A stretch of DNA of 64,000 nucleotides from Dentipellis sp. KUC8613 (taxonomy: Eukaryota > Basidiomycota > Agaricomycetes > Russulales > Hericiaceae). The DNA lies in the NCBI GenBank assembly GCA_002286715.1, contig NSJX01000003.1, forward strand, positions 608,680-672,679. Direction: 5' to 3'. The translations under genes and the position numbers were made by a program. Of the stretch, positions 42,556 through 53,882 are shown one piece after another (the first letter of the stretch is position 1; each line of letters starts with the position of its first letter). The notes beneath the pieces are model-generated. The model was not told the DNA's origin. It ran no database searches and worked only from the letters and a program-made list of their open reading frames with translations.

Positions 42556-44523
42556 CTAATCCATGAACGGATCCGCGAAGGGGTCCTCTTCGTCGTGACT
42601 TGGGCGGGTCTTGCTAGACGCAGGGGGTTCGTCATCAGAACTGTATTGATAGTGGTGGGTACCTGACGATGGTCCGGCTCGAGCGTGCGTCGCCTCGTCC
42701 GAGGATTCATAGTCGCTGAAGTCGGACAATGAACCTCGTCGATAGACTTCGTCATCGTCTGAACCGTATACGGTGGGGCGGATGGGAGGCGGGAGTTTGC
42801 TGTAGATAACAACAGTTTCAACAGATGGACCAAATATCCAAAGATGGAGGAAGCGCACCCTTGCTCGTTTCCGAGGGATCCGAAGCTAAGATCGTGCAAA
42901 TCGGGATGAAGGCCTGCCGAATGGGGAGGCTCGTCCGCGTCACGGGTGCGATCCTTCTCCCGGTGTCTGACAGCTCTCTGCACCGCTGCCCGCTGCTTCT
43001 CGTGCAGCTTGGAGAGCTCTGTCTCGCCGATGTGAGTCCCGGCGAGATCCTTCTGCACTTGTTCTACGTCTTGCTCGGTGATGTCAGGTTTCGACAACTG
43101 TATCAAGCTTTAGCTCTTGTTATCCGCAACATGATGATCGTATTCACCTTATCATATGTATCCAGGGCACTGATGATTCGTTCATTTGTGTCAATCAGTG
43201 TACCAATGAATTCCTCGTCTTCCACCAGCTGAGCAATTATGTTAGTCGCAATCGCACACGCAAATTTTGTGACATACTTGGATATAGCGAACAACCAACT
43301 TTCGAGACTGTTTCGCCTTGGTGAGGCATTCTTGCACTCGTTCATTCGATTGCAAGGAATCATGTTCGGTGTTTACAAGCTGCGATATATGAGTACGTTG
43401 TCAAAGTTTTGTGTTCAAGAAAGCGACGTACTGTAATGGCATTGATGAGGTTGTTGGCAGCGGACGAGGCGTTAGCAATGGAGTTCATGACTTTAGGTTT
43501 TTCCTCAAGAACGGTCAGACGGGAAACCCAAGGGAGAGACTGAGACACAATATACCTCTTCGAAATTGAAAGGCTTGCGCCTGGCGGTATCCTTCGCAGG
43601 CTTCTTCTTCGCCTCAGCAGCCTTCTTCAAGCGTTCTCGTTCGCGCTCCTTCTCCGCCTCCTTCTCCAGCTTTGCCTTCCTCTTGGCCTCTTCCTTTGCA
43701 TTCTTTTCCTCCTGGCGACGCTTCTCCTGCTCTCGTTCCCGTTCTCGCTCCCGCTCCCGCTCATGGTCGGCGTGCTCACGGGACTCGGCCTTCGCCCCGT
43801 GGCATTGTCGGTACAGTCCCGCAACGGTGACCATACTGCGATCGTCTTTGAATTGTCGTTGCCATGAAGCAAGGACGGAGAGCAGTTTCTTCTTCACCTT
43901 CTGGTCTGTGAGTGGGTCCGAAGCCAGGTGTCGAATAGCATCGGTGAGTTGACCGTCCGCAAAAGTTGCTGTCCACTTCAAGATAAGAACATTTAGAAAC
44001 TTCATAGAGCGAAAGCTACGCACTCTGAAATTTGTGGCCACTGTTCTCCACTAGAGCGTTGAGAATCTATTCGATCATGTCAAGTGGACGCTACACGCGA
44101 CCTAAGATAGACTGACCACGAGTGCGCGGTATTGTTGGTGGGTATTTCCATGTTTGAGCTTCTTACGAAGAGCTCTGGATGCTTCAGCTGGACTAAGAGA
44201 TTGATGTTAGCGGGCGATGGTGATAGCGAGGCGAACGTGCTGACCCCGCAGCTTGAAGGTTAATGGAATCGATTAGTTCGGGTATACTGCGTTGCGGAGG
44301 GTCGGAGTTAGTTTGGCAAGATGAGAATTTTGTTGACAACACAGACCCGTCATAGACTTCGTCTTCATAGTTAGATGAGGTCAGGATATCCACCCATTCG
44401 GTAATCGACGACTGAGAGAAGCTGTAAGGAAAAGACAAGGGAGCAGCAAAAAAGGACGCTCACACGAGGCTTCTCGCGGGTCAAGGCGGCAGCAGCAGAT
44501 TTTGCGAGACTGATGGCGGCCAT
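42556..44523 (-). CDS. lsb5: Lsb5-like VHS-GAT protein, 478 aa
   Basis: A VHS plus GAT domain adaptor like yeast Lsb5, which binds Las17/WASP and ubiquitin and acts at endocytic sites. Eleven exons: 44523-44464, 44411-44347, 44286-44245, 44192-44117, 44066-44024, 43968-43556, 43503-43432, 43379-43278, 43228-43148, 43097-42859, 42799-42556 (479 codons). The VHS domain spans about residues 15-175: SSITEWVDILTSSNYEDEVY, GIPELIDSINLQ, LRKKLKHGNTHQQYRALVIL, LASDPLTDQKVKKKL. A long charged Arg/Glu/Lys helix follows (REREREREREQEKRR). A GAT-like helical bundle lies at about 235-330 (ECLTKAKQSRKLVVRYIQ, DEEFIGTLIDTNERIISAL). The tail is acidic and Ser-rich and ends DEEDPFADPFMD, with a possible clathrin or EH-type motif. 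Sla2, elsewhere in this window, acts in the same process. Confidence 0.88.
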
Positions 44524-44680
44524 GGGTGTGGCCCAAGTGGTGTACAGAAAGGAAGACTTGGTGAAGAGAGCGCTCGGGTGGAGAACTGCTCAGATCGCCG
44601 CATCTAGCCGACTCCCCTTTTGACGTCACTCCTTATCTTAGATACCACTAATCCCCGCGCAATTAATTTTCAATTCGTCC

Positions 44681-45940
44681 TCAGCGCTTCCGCTCTGCCC
44701 GCCACTTGTACACCCGAGGTTTGTACGCCTTCTCATCCACAGGCTGCGGCTTCGACGCTCTCTTTCCTCGTCGTCCACCGAACGAATCAGCCTCATCTTC
44801 GTCGTCGCTATCCTTCCCACCTACTCTCTCCACTCCCTGCAACTTCGTAGATGCTCCTTTGCCCATGAGCAGCTTTTGCATTTCCATCTCGCGTTCTGCA
44901 TATCGGAGCATTTTGTCACGGTGCAATCGAGCAGATAATTCTTTCAACAATCTGCTTCGGTTCATCTACTGTATGTGTAAGCAATAAATCGAGCTGAAGG
45001 TCTAGTGAAACTCGCACCGTCGATAACTCTCTCCGTTCTTCGGCAGCCAGTAGACCCTCCGTGGAAGCTTCGTCTTTGTCGCGTGACGCAGACGTAGACT
45101 TGCGCTTCTTCAAACTTGGATGTTCATCCGCAGTCTTCCAACCCAAGTCGACAGATGTGTCCTCCACGACCATTGCATCATCGTCCTTTTTTGTCTGCAT
45201 CTTCCTTGAAGCAGCAAGTTGACGAGCTGGATGGGGCACTATAAGTTTACAGACATCACACACGTAGTGAGAGAACATACCTTCTGCCTCATCTTCAGCA
45301 AACACAATGTGCTTTGGATTGCGCTTTATCCGTTGCTGTCGCTTGTCAGACGGCTTGATTATAATACCAGCCTCCTGCAAGATCTCCAGGTCTTCTTCGT
45401 CGAGGGCTTCCTCTTCGTCTTCCTCGTCAATGGCCGCCGAACCAGGCCTGAGAAGGTCGGCCATAGCACTCAGCTGCTCCTTTATCTTCTCTATTTTCTG
45501 TGTGCAGCGAAACTCAGCGGACCACTTCGCGGGAGAGAACTTGAGACTTACCTTCAGACCAGCGGTCCTCATCGTCCGTATATAATTCTCATCCTGACTC
45601 TTCAGCACCTTCACCATATCCACTGGAAGAGCACTGTTCCCTCTGTCTTTGATATGTACTCCTTTCTAATGACACATTCAGTCATACCGAAAGCCTTGTA
45701 AGGGGCACACGAACTACGCACCTGCGTCCTCTGGTTGTTCATACCGAAGTAGAACTCATCTTTGTTCCTGTCCGCTGCCTTCTGGCGCAGGCGCGTAAGC
45801 CTGTCCTGTTTCGAGTGGTAGTCCCGCGCACGGAGCACATAGTCCTTGTGCTTCTCAAGGATGCCCAAGCGCGAGCGGTGAGCAAGCTGGGAACGCTCCT
45901 TGTGGTTCCGGCGGTGCAGCGAATTACGAAGGGACGACAT
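44681..45940 (-). CDS. utp11: Utp11 (U3 snoRNP / SSU processome) protein, 351 aa
   Basis: Utp11 is needed for 18S rRNA processing in the nucleolus. Exons 45940-45722, 45665-45552, 45497-45281, 45238-45018 and 44965-44681 total 352 codons. The family signature opens the protein: [20 protein letters not shown], then [40 protein letters not shown] and [17 protein letters not shown] conserved [10 protein letters not shown] and a basic C-terminus ([12 protein letters not shown]) complete it. An acidic insertion ([17 protein letters not shown]) and a mid-protein extension explain why it is longer than yeast Utp11. The lsb5 gene starts 157 bp upstream of where this gene ends, on the same strand. Confidence 0.93.
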
Positions 45941-46319
45941 TTTGCTGGCAGAGAAGTCCTGCGATGTCAGTTCGAGAAAGACGCGTATTTGTGAGCGTAC
46001 GCACTTAGGACACCGTGACCGGGTGAAGCAAACCTGTATGAACTTACGGAGCGGCGGAAGAATAGGATATTTTCAGTTTCCTTATTCGGCCAAAACAACA
46101 TATATCCAGGCAAAAACAAATCATAAACTAATTCGAACAATCTATTCCTATGCTATCCGACCCAAACTCTGGAGACAGACCAATGCGGGATTAAAAAGGA
46201 GAAGAATGGAGTAACACTAGAGACTAGAGTCCAAGAAGACTGAGATCGTCAATGCGAAGAGAACACACACCTAACCGAATGCTATGAGAAAATATATACA
46301 TTGCACCTCCTTCCTGCGC
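45941..46319. other. Intergenic region
   Basis: Promoter of utp11 and 3' region of the next minus-strand gene. AT-rich at about 46060-46200. I see no gene. Confidence 0.4.
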
Positions 46320-47576
46320 TCAATCTTCCTCCTCTTCCTCGCCAGATTCACTCCCGCTATGCATACGCTGATCGTGAGAAGAAGAGCCAGGCTGCTGATG
46401 TTCCTGTCCCGGGAGTGGATGGCCCATCATCGTTATCTGCGCCGGCTGTAGCGGACTCTCGAAGTACATCCGCACGAGCACGCTTTCGAGTGCGGCGACG
46501 CTTGGCGGCGGGTATTCGAAATGGCGAGCATTGTTACGGATATTCTGGAACAGCACGTCCATACGATCCCACCTCTCGCGTTCCATACGTTCGCGATCAG
46601 AGGACATGCCGCCCGGAGCGGGTACTGGCGGCGCGGACGGTGTAGGAGGTGGGATGGAGCCAAACGTGGGAGGCGCCATGGACATGGAGGGGAAATGCGG
46701 GTAAGCAGATCCAAACGCGGCGGGGTGTTCTGGCGGATGTGCACGCATAGGAGGTTGATGAACGCCACCCGGTGGCATGGACCCAGAGGGACTTCCAGAC
46801 ATATTCGGAAGAGCCGAAGTCGACGCAACAGGCTGGGAGTTCACGGAACCTTCCACGGAACGGCTTTCATGTGGTCTTGCAGCCTGAGCTCGGCGTCCGC
46901 GTCTGGTGAATGGCAAGTTTGCAGGCCCTATTTCATGTGAGTGCTGCGAGACATCTTCATGTATTATGAGCATGCGGAGCGGCCCAAGTTGTAATACAAC
47001 CTACAGCAAACACGAACTTCCTCCTTGTCAAAATACGTTTTGTAACTGATTGCAGCTGGGCATCCTTTGCCCTCAAGCTAGCCGAAGTGTCAATCCTGAG
47101 CTAAATGGAACGTGAGCTCCGTCACGTACCTTCCGGCTGGGCACCTTCCTCACTCTATCTGGGAACTTCTTCACGTACTTCTTCCTCCCGCTGCGCGAAT
47201 GGCGGGCACATACGAGTTTGACGTGTTCCTTGAATCGCGGGGGGACGGCCTTCGAGCCATGAGTGTCACCCTTGACAAATTCGACGACTTTGTCCTCCTC
47301 CTCTTTCTCTCTCCATGCCTCAAACGCGGCCATACTCTCGAAGACTAGCGTATAGCCGTCGTCCATATCGCCAGAGCCATAGGGGCCTCTTCCGGCCGCT
47401 CGGGCGGGCGGGCCATCGAGATGAATTTGGAAGTGAGTGTCGGAGGCGGTCGGGGGCACGGAAAGCGGGGCGGGGGCCGCGACAACAGGAGGTGGATACG
47501 GGTGGTGGGCGAAATCCGCAGGCGGGGGTGGCTGGGGAAGAGGCACCCCGTCCAGCCGGAAATTTTGGAAGCTCAT
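46320..47576 (-). CDS. Putative DNA-binding protein with WRKY-GCM1/FLYWCH-like zinc domain, 381 aa
   Basis: Exons 47576-47130, 47077-47014 and 46954-46320 total 382 codons. The N-terminal 75 residues are Pro-rich. The central part (about 75-190) looks like the WRKY-GCM1 superfamily zinc domain shared by FAR1/FLYWCH proteins and MULE-type transposases: YTLVFESMAAFEAWREKEEE, VKLVCARHSRSGRKKYVKK, GKGCPAAISYKTYFDKEEV, then HVSQHSHEIGPANLPFTRRG. The Cys-x-Cys/His pattern (VC, GCP, HSH) would chelate zinc. Splicing of a 59-nt intron (47013-46955) is needed to build the H-x-H end of the domain. The C-terminal half is Pro/Gly/Met-rich with a helix (RERMERERWDRMDVLFQNIR) and an acidic end. A transcription regulator derived from a transposase domain is a reasonable inference. 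Confidence 0.7.
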
Positions 47577-47821
47577 TTGTTCTTGCTGCAAATCTGGTCT
47601 TTTCTGGTCCCCGAAGTTGCAATTCCGTCCGCAAGTTGCTCCAGAAACCAGACCGTTACACGCGTAACCCTCACGTGTCCACTTTCTCACGCAATCATCC
47701 TAGTCAGTCCAATGTGTCCTTCAAAAGTACAATGCAGGGGTAATTAAGAGTCCGAGCTCGACTAAATGCAGTGTAGATGATGGTCAAATGAAAAGGTATA
47801 TGGCTAAAACGTCCGCGTCCC

Positions 47822-49320
47822 TCAAAGAAGGCTCAAAGCCCCGACTAGAATCCCAGCTGAAACTGGTAGCATCGCTCCAAGACGGCCATTCATGGAGACC
47901 GCGGAACTAGCACCGCTACCGCTCGAAGGCGACGATGACGATGAGCCCGAGCTGGTCAAAGGGGTCGCGATCGGTGTTGTCGGACTGTAGGTAACACCAT
48001 TGGCAGTCGCAGCAACTTGGAAGACAGATCCGCCGCCAAATTCATAGAACTGCGCAAAGAATTAGCTCATCCGTTAGGCAGTACTCTCAGCACGTACATC
48101 AACAAGCATGAAGTTAGGGTTCCGGCCGTTCGCTGCCACACAGGTTTGGACCTGTTGACCGAGCGAACCAGTGCCGCTCACACCATTGGTCACGTTCGCC
48201 GCATTCTTGTTCGGGGTTGGCTGTCCAAAGGTAATCGAGTCTAAGAAGTGGTTGATGAGGTACATCTCCGTAGAAGTGTCCCCTTTCGTGCGGTTGACGT
48301 TACAATCAAACGTGGTATCTGTGACATCGAAAGCAGTCTCCCAGACATTTGTGAATTCTGTTGCAGGGTCAGACGACAAAAGCAGTGAACGTGTGCCAAG
48401 AGCCAAGACGAACCATCGATGAGATATGGAATTGAAGTGAAGTCAGCGCCGTTGTCCAAGAAGGTAACGAGGCGCTTTCCAGAGTCAATCATATTGCCAA
48501 GAGTGGGCCATTGGCTGGCAGGGACGACCGCAGCTGTCGGCGCGTAAGAAAGCGTGTCCACTCCGGCGGCCTTGAATACCGTGTCGTAATCGGTTGGCTT
48601 AAAACCATCCGAGTTGACGATGAGCAGTGTGACAACTGTATACACAGGCTTAGCAAAATGTGATGACAATAATTTTAGAACGCACCATCATTGGGGTTGG
48701 CGTCCATCCACGTTTTGACTGGGCCGTGTGAGCATGCGCAAGGACGCGCGATGAACGGACTCACCTGTTCCGAGGTAGTCTTGCAAGGTCCCTCCGTTAA
48801 ACAGAGCCTTGAAGCATGTCAGTAATCGAGAGGGCGCGGTTACGAACGATACATACACAACTAGTGTGGCACAATTGGATCACACCATTCAAATTGTGGG
48901 CCTGCATCTGCAGCATTCGGATTCCATCGTTGAGCTGCTGGGTGACTGGGATACTGTTCTCAGCGAAAGGAGGGGGAATGAAGCTTGGCACTCACTGTTG
49001 TAGTCTTGGTTGGTGGCCACTGCGTTGTGCCTAAATTAGCCAAGAACAGCGACAAGGGCATACAGGACTGCAGCTCACAGTTGTTGACACCAACGGCGTA
49101 GGAATCATGAGCTCCAACGTAGGTGACGTTTCCGTAGCTCTTGTCACAGAACTGACAGTAGTATGCTGGAGTTAGAAGATGGCTCAACCTACAGAAGTAT
49201 AGACTGCACCTCAGGGTGGCCGTTGCATGTGCTCGCGCGGCGGTTGAGGGAAGCGGCCTCTGCACCTGGCAAGAGAAGGGAAAGCGCGACCGGCGCAAGG
49301 AAAGATAGCGATGGAAGCAT
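47822..49320 (-). CDS. Secreted GPI-anchored PLC-like phosphodiesterase, 360 aa
   Basis: A member of the PI-PLC X-like TIM-barrel phosphodiesterases common in fungi. Exons: 49320-49210, 49151-49079, 49019-48996, 48945-48857, 48807-48765, 48718-48686, 48635-48414, 48357-48098, 48049-47822 (361 codons). A signal peptide covers about residues 1-22 (MLPSLSFLAPVALSLLLPGA). Barrel motifs: YVGAHDSYAVG with the first catalytic-type His; TQQLNDGIRMLQMQAHN; IQLCHTSC with the second; VKTWMDANPND; VTLLIVNSD. The C-terminus has a Ser-rich spacer and a hydrophobic tail, MLPVSAGILVGALSLL, as in GPI-anchored proteins. Substrate and activity are unknown for most of these fungal proteins. Three exons are shorter than 45 nt. 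Confidence 0.88.
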
Positions 49321-49803
49321 GAGGATAGCTGAGAGAAACGATGCAGTAGAGAGCGACTGGGAGAGCGGAGGGATAGAAGGATGGGCGGCTGAGACAAGCT
49401 CTGGTCAGAATTGACTGCGCCGCTACGCGCCTTTCTTTGGCGCGTGTCATCCTCGCTTGGCAATTCCCGAGTCTGTTCTGTGCTCGATCGCGTCCGAGTC
49501 GCCCGCGAGCGCGCGACCGGTCACTGAGACCATTCGCCCTCAAATGTCCATATCCATGTCGTTCAGGGCATCTACTCTCAGTTTTCTTCCCTCACCTGTG
49601 TCCTTGTGAGCCCACACAAAATACCCAAAAATACCCCAAGCTGCTCAGGCTACATAGTCACGTTGAGATCAGCTACGACCGGCCTTCCGGAGGGCAGTGT
49701 GCGCATGTTAACGCTGTAGTCGCTTGTCTGCTATCCGAACGTGCATCAACAACCGAGGCTTCTTCCTCCCTCACAAGGCCTGTTCCCCGTCCCAGAGTCC
49801 GCA
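49321..49803. other. Divergent promoter region
   Basis: Lies between two divergent start codons. Contains a GA-rich stretch next to the left gene and several short C/T runs on the right. I see no gene. Confidence 0.4.
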
Positions 49804-50814
49804 ATGGCAGCTAAAGTCGTTCTCGTCACCGGCTGCTCCGCTGGCGGTATCGGCTTTTCTCTGTACGCGATCATCCGCATAGACTATTGCATTGAACACT
49901 GAGATGAAACCATTGGGTATTGCAGATGCGAAGAATTTGCAGCGCGGCAATGCATCGTCTATGCAACGGCACGCAACACCGACAAGATGAAAGGTCTCAC
50001 CCAGCCCAACATACACCCTCTATCCATGGACGTAAACAGCGATGAGGATGTGCGCAGGGTGGTCGAGACGATCATTTCCGAGCAAGGGAAGATCGATATC
50101 GTGGTCAACAATGCAGGAGTTGCGTGCCATGGTCAGTGCACCTATGAATTCCCGGGAAAAGGGTTGTTGGTTGAACTTGAATATAGGACCTACGCTCGAA
50201 ATATCCTCGGAGGATGTCAGGGAGGCCTTCGAGACGAACGTGTTCGCTATTTTGCGCACCTGCAAGACCGTCCTCCCCCACATGGCCGCCCGCAAACAAG
50301 GATTGTTTGTCAACATCGGTTCCGTAGTCGGAAACATGTCAGTCGCACCAGCATTATTTCTTTTGGAGACGGGCCCCTTATGTTTGCATCCAGTCCGACG
50401 CCGTGGGCTGGTATCTACGCGTCAACCAAAGCGGCTGTCCATTCCATAACTCAAACTTTGCAGATGGAGTGCCGTCCGTTCAACATTGACGTGATGCTCG
50501 TAGCAACCGGAGGCGTGAAGTCGAACATCGCTTCGAACTATATGACGAAATTCGAGCTGCGGCCTGACTCATTGTACAAGGCCTACTTGAACAACATTTT
50601 AGGTCGCATCGCGTCCAGCCAGACCGCGGGATCCATGTCCACCGACGTGTTTGCTCGAGGAGTCGTCAATGCGGCGCTTGCCCGGAAGCCACGCTTCTAC
50701 TTGACTCTGGGGGCAGCATCCTGGACATTCAAGCTTTTCGAATGGCTTCCTAGACTCCTCGTTTTGAATATTCTATGGAGGCGTCTCAGCGCCGGGGTGA
50801 AGCTGAGTGCGTAG
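49804..50814 (+). CDS. Short-chain dehydrogenase/reductase, Ayr1-like, 278 aa
   Basis: A classical SDR most like the 1-acyldihydroxyacetone-phosphate reductase (Ayr1) group, NADPH-dependent enzymes of lipid droplets and ER. Exons 49804-49862, 49926-50131, 50187-50337 and 50394-50814 total 279 codons. Cofactor motif VTGCSAGGIG at residues 8-17; DVNSDEDV; NNAG in IDIVVNNAGVACHG; NIGSVVG with the catalytic Ser; and the active-site YASTK in WAGIYASTKAAVH. The C-terminus has a hydrophobic stretch (FKLFEWLPRLLVLNILW) that could attach it to membrane or lipid droplet. Substrate assignment is by family only. Confidence 0.9.
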
Positions 50815-51160
50815 TATATCGGCCTGAAATTTCTGAAACGGCTGCTGACCGCGTTTCCACAGGATAAGTCAGGGTTAGAGATGACATTGTCTCTGTTGGC
50901 CCGCGTGTATATACCTCTTCTAACGATTGTGTGTTCCCTGTACGCCTATGACTTCGTAGTGCTTTACGATATTCCACGATTTGCGTCGGTCCTATGAAAA
51001 GCCTGAATGTTTGTATGTATCGAGATCGGAAATTCCTGCCAATTTGCGAGTCGACTTAGGAAGAACGTAAGAGCTTATTGCTGACAAATAACCATAGCTT
51101 GAATGGTGTGGTCTTGTCAATATTTGTCCCTTATTCCAACCACCTTGTAGCACGTACAGC
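50815..51160. other. Intergenic region
   Basis: 3' region of the SDR gene and promoter of the light-chain gene. I see no gene or clear element. Confidence 0.4.
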
Positions 51161-51872
51161 ATGTCTCGCTATCCTGAATACCTATCTCCCAACATCACGC
51201 CTACAAAGCAGAGCAAAGCTCAGAAGTCGCGAGCTCGTCGAGAGCCCTCTGGCGTATTCTCGCTCTTTCAGGCCCCACAAGTCCAGCAATTCAAAGAGGC
51301 GTTCTCGTTAATAGACCAAGATCACGATGGGGTCGTAAGTGAGCAGGATTTGAAAGAGATATTCGGGAGTCTCGGTATTATCTTTCATGATTGAATCCTA
51401 CGCGTCATTCACGCGTAGTCTAGGCATTACACCAACGAAGCGCATGCTGGATGAATTGCTGACCGCGCGTCCTGGTGGCCACGATAGGATGGGCTCCGCG
51501 TCATCTGCCGATGATTCGTCGGACAGAGGTATCAACTTTGCCATGTTCCTCACCATGATGAGCGAACACCTATTCGAGTTCGACACCGAGGCGGAACTTG
51601 TGGAGGCGTTTGCGTGCTTCGATGAGGGCGACACGGGCACGGTGAAAGGGGACGAGATTAGGAAGTGGTTGAGCGAGACAGGCGATAGGATGGATCAAGC
51701 CGAGGTGCGCATGGTTTCGTTGGTTCCTTTGCTGCCGAACTAACTTGTCACTCCGTAGATCGACCGCTTTCTGAAGGGCTCATTCTCGGACCACCACGGC
51801 AACTTCAAATACAAGGAGTGGGTGAAAGTTCTTCGGGTCAACGAAGATGGCGATTCAGAAGTGCCAGCTTGA
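51161..51872 (+). CDS. Myosin II regulatory light chain, 202 aa
   Basis: An EF-hand light chain like Rlc1 of fission yeast, which binds the type II myosin neck in the cytokinetic ring. Exons 51161-51374, 51424-51704 and 51759-51872 total 203 codons. The first EF loop is canonical (DQDHDGVVSEQD in AFSLIDQDHDGVVSEQDLKE); the later ones are degenerate (ACFDEGDTGTVKGDEIRKWL), as usual for this family. Upstream of EF1, RRREPSGVF-like sequence (SRARREPSGVFSLF, Ser30) matches the position of the conserved phosphorylated Ser of vertebrate RLC. An N-terminal extension and a Ser/Asp insertion between EF1 and EF3 make it slightly longer than the norm. Confidence 0.88.
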
Positions 51873-52088
51873 GTGCAACCATACATGTCTATTCACTTTC
51901 ACGACCCTTATGACTTATGTTATACCCTCGGTAGCTGAGAGGTAAACTCTTTCAACTGATATCCAGCGTAGATGACGGCCTAACCTTCTTCCACAGACTT
52001 CATAGTGTATATGTACGAATAACTGGACATTATAACCCTATGACTACAATGGTGGTACAGGTACAAGAATATTGTTTGACATGTATTC

Positions 52089-53453
52089 TCAAATCCAACG
52101 GCCTTCGAGTGGCTCGGCTGGGAACTTTTCGCGGTCGGTGGCAAGCTCCCTGAATACTTCATTTATTGTCTCTTTGCTTTCCTCCTCCTCAGCTTCATGT
52201 AGGGCTGTCGTGCGTTAAAACGCGCTCATATCTCTAAACGAAGATGTGCGGCTTACCGTGTCCCCTGCCTTCCCCAAGACTGGTTTCCAGACCCTCATCG
52301 CCCATGTGAGAAGCTATCAGCAGAAGCTCTGTACCTTCGTAATCCAGAAGCTCGGGCCTCTCAACGCTGGCGAACCGCAGACCATAACTTTCACGCCCTT
52401 TCTCACCACCTTTTCCGAAGATGTCTTTCATAACCCAGTCAGGATATTTGGCACGCCTGTCTTCGGACAGGCCGCGCTGACCCCCGCTTGGAGGTGCCAG
52501 TGGATTCTTGACCTGCAACACGAACGACGATGCGGTGTGGATACCGAGTGCCTCTTGGACTTCTCCCATGTCGGACGGGTGGGAGAGATGATAACCCAAG
52601 TGAGTTTCGCGACCAGATGGCACCCGTGGATCATTATTGACGATCGCGTATGCGCCTCGCCCAGCAAGTCGAGCTGGTGCTTCATGGCGTGTTCCTGTGA
52701 CGACGTCAATGTCGAGTCGGAAAAGGCGTTACGAAACATACTGTACCTCTGGTCTTCGTCTCATACGACTTTTCATCCAGCCCTTTTTCGACCGACTCCA
52801 GGTCATCTCCAACTGCTGCTATATCAGCCCAAAAGACGCGACCTCTTCGTCCCCCACTCGCCTCTGGATCAGGCAGTTGCTTCTTCCCGATGATGATTAG
52901 GCGGTAATGCTTCTTAGGGGTGTCACGAGTTTCCTTTGCGGGGATAGCGTCAGCACCCTCGTTTAGCAGTGTCATCTCTTGGTCGCTTTCCTCATCCTGA
53001 GCCTTGGACGGGGTGTCTTCTGCTGTGCTGAACTCAGGGGGTCGAGGTATAAGCAACATGTAGAAGCGCCGGACGTCGTCGATGGATTTCGCCTCTTCTA
53101 GCTGTACCTTCGGGCGATAGAAAAAGTAGATATGTCCCCGTTCAATGGTCCCTAAAACCAGAGATGAGCACAAGCGAACAAAGACGTCAGACCAACTTAC
53201 CAGTCAGCCGAGTGTGGTCTTCTTTCCGACCCTGTTCGTTGTTGCCTTCTCCGCCGTCAGTCGATTCTTCTTCCACCCTGGCTTTCTTCTCGGTGATATG
53301 GTCCTCGGGCTTCACACCATCTTCACTCCTGTCTCCTGACTGAAGCTTCTCGACGCTGCGCTTCCTCCCTCGTGGCGCCTTGTGCGCTTTAGCAGAACTG
53401 TCCGCGTCCGGGTTTTCCTTCGCGCGAGTAGCTTGTCCGCGGGTTGTAGGCAT
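52089..53453 (-). CDS. Conserved fungal protein of unknown function, 403 aa
   Basis: Exons 53453-53201, 53151-52747, 52694-52257 and 52204-52089 total 404 codons. The N-terminus (1-85) is charged and disordered with KKAR-like basic signals that could direct it to the nucleus. The rest looks ordered and strongly patterned: ERGHIYFFYRPKVQLEEA, FYMLLIPRPPEF, HYRLIIIGKKQLPDP, GRVFWADIAAVGDDLESVEK, YETKTRGTRHEAPARLAGRG, ETHLGYHLSHPSDMGEVQEA, LGIHTASSFVLQVKNP, YPDWVMKDIFG and RPELLDYEGTELLLIASH. I recall homologues across filamentous fungi that carry inconsistent automatic names. I see no BTB, zinc or enzyme motif here, so I leave the function open. Confidence 0.8.
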
Positions 53454-53882
53454 AGCTGCAATGGTCGAAAAGAGCTGGTATCTGTGCTAATCAAACCTAT
53501 GCGGGCAAAACAAGTAAGTATGGACATCCACGCGAGTAGTACCACTGAAAGCAGAACCTTACTCTCCAAGTTCACAGGCGTTGGATGCGTCTGTATGCTC
53601 AAGTCTCAACTATTGGGTTTCTTGGTCACGGTGGACGTTGAAAAGAGGATGTAAGAATATGCGAAGAGCTTGGCATGGACCTGCTAGCTTTATAGAGACC
53701 AACCGAGTTCTAGCACTTTGGTTCGGAATCACCTACGTCATCGATATACGTCAGTGACGGAATTATCTGGGGCACAATTCACCAAGCGACATTTGCAGGC
53801 TATGGACAACGACCAGACCGCTCTCGGACAAGTCAGACGGGTACATTTGTTTCGTCAGTGATGGTTTTCTATGACAAGCTTA
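53454..53882. other. Intergenic region
   Basis: Promoter of the preceding minus-strand gene and the 3' region of allantoinase. I see no gene. Confidence 0.4.
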
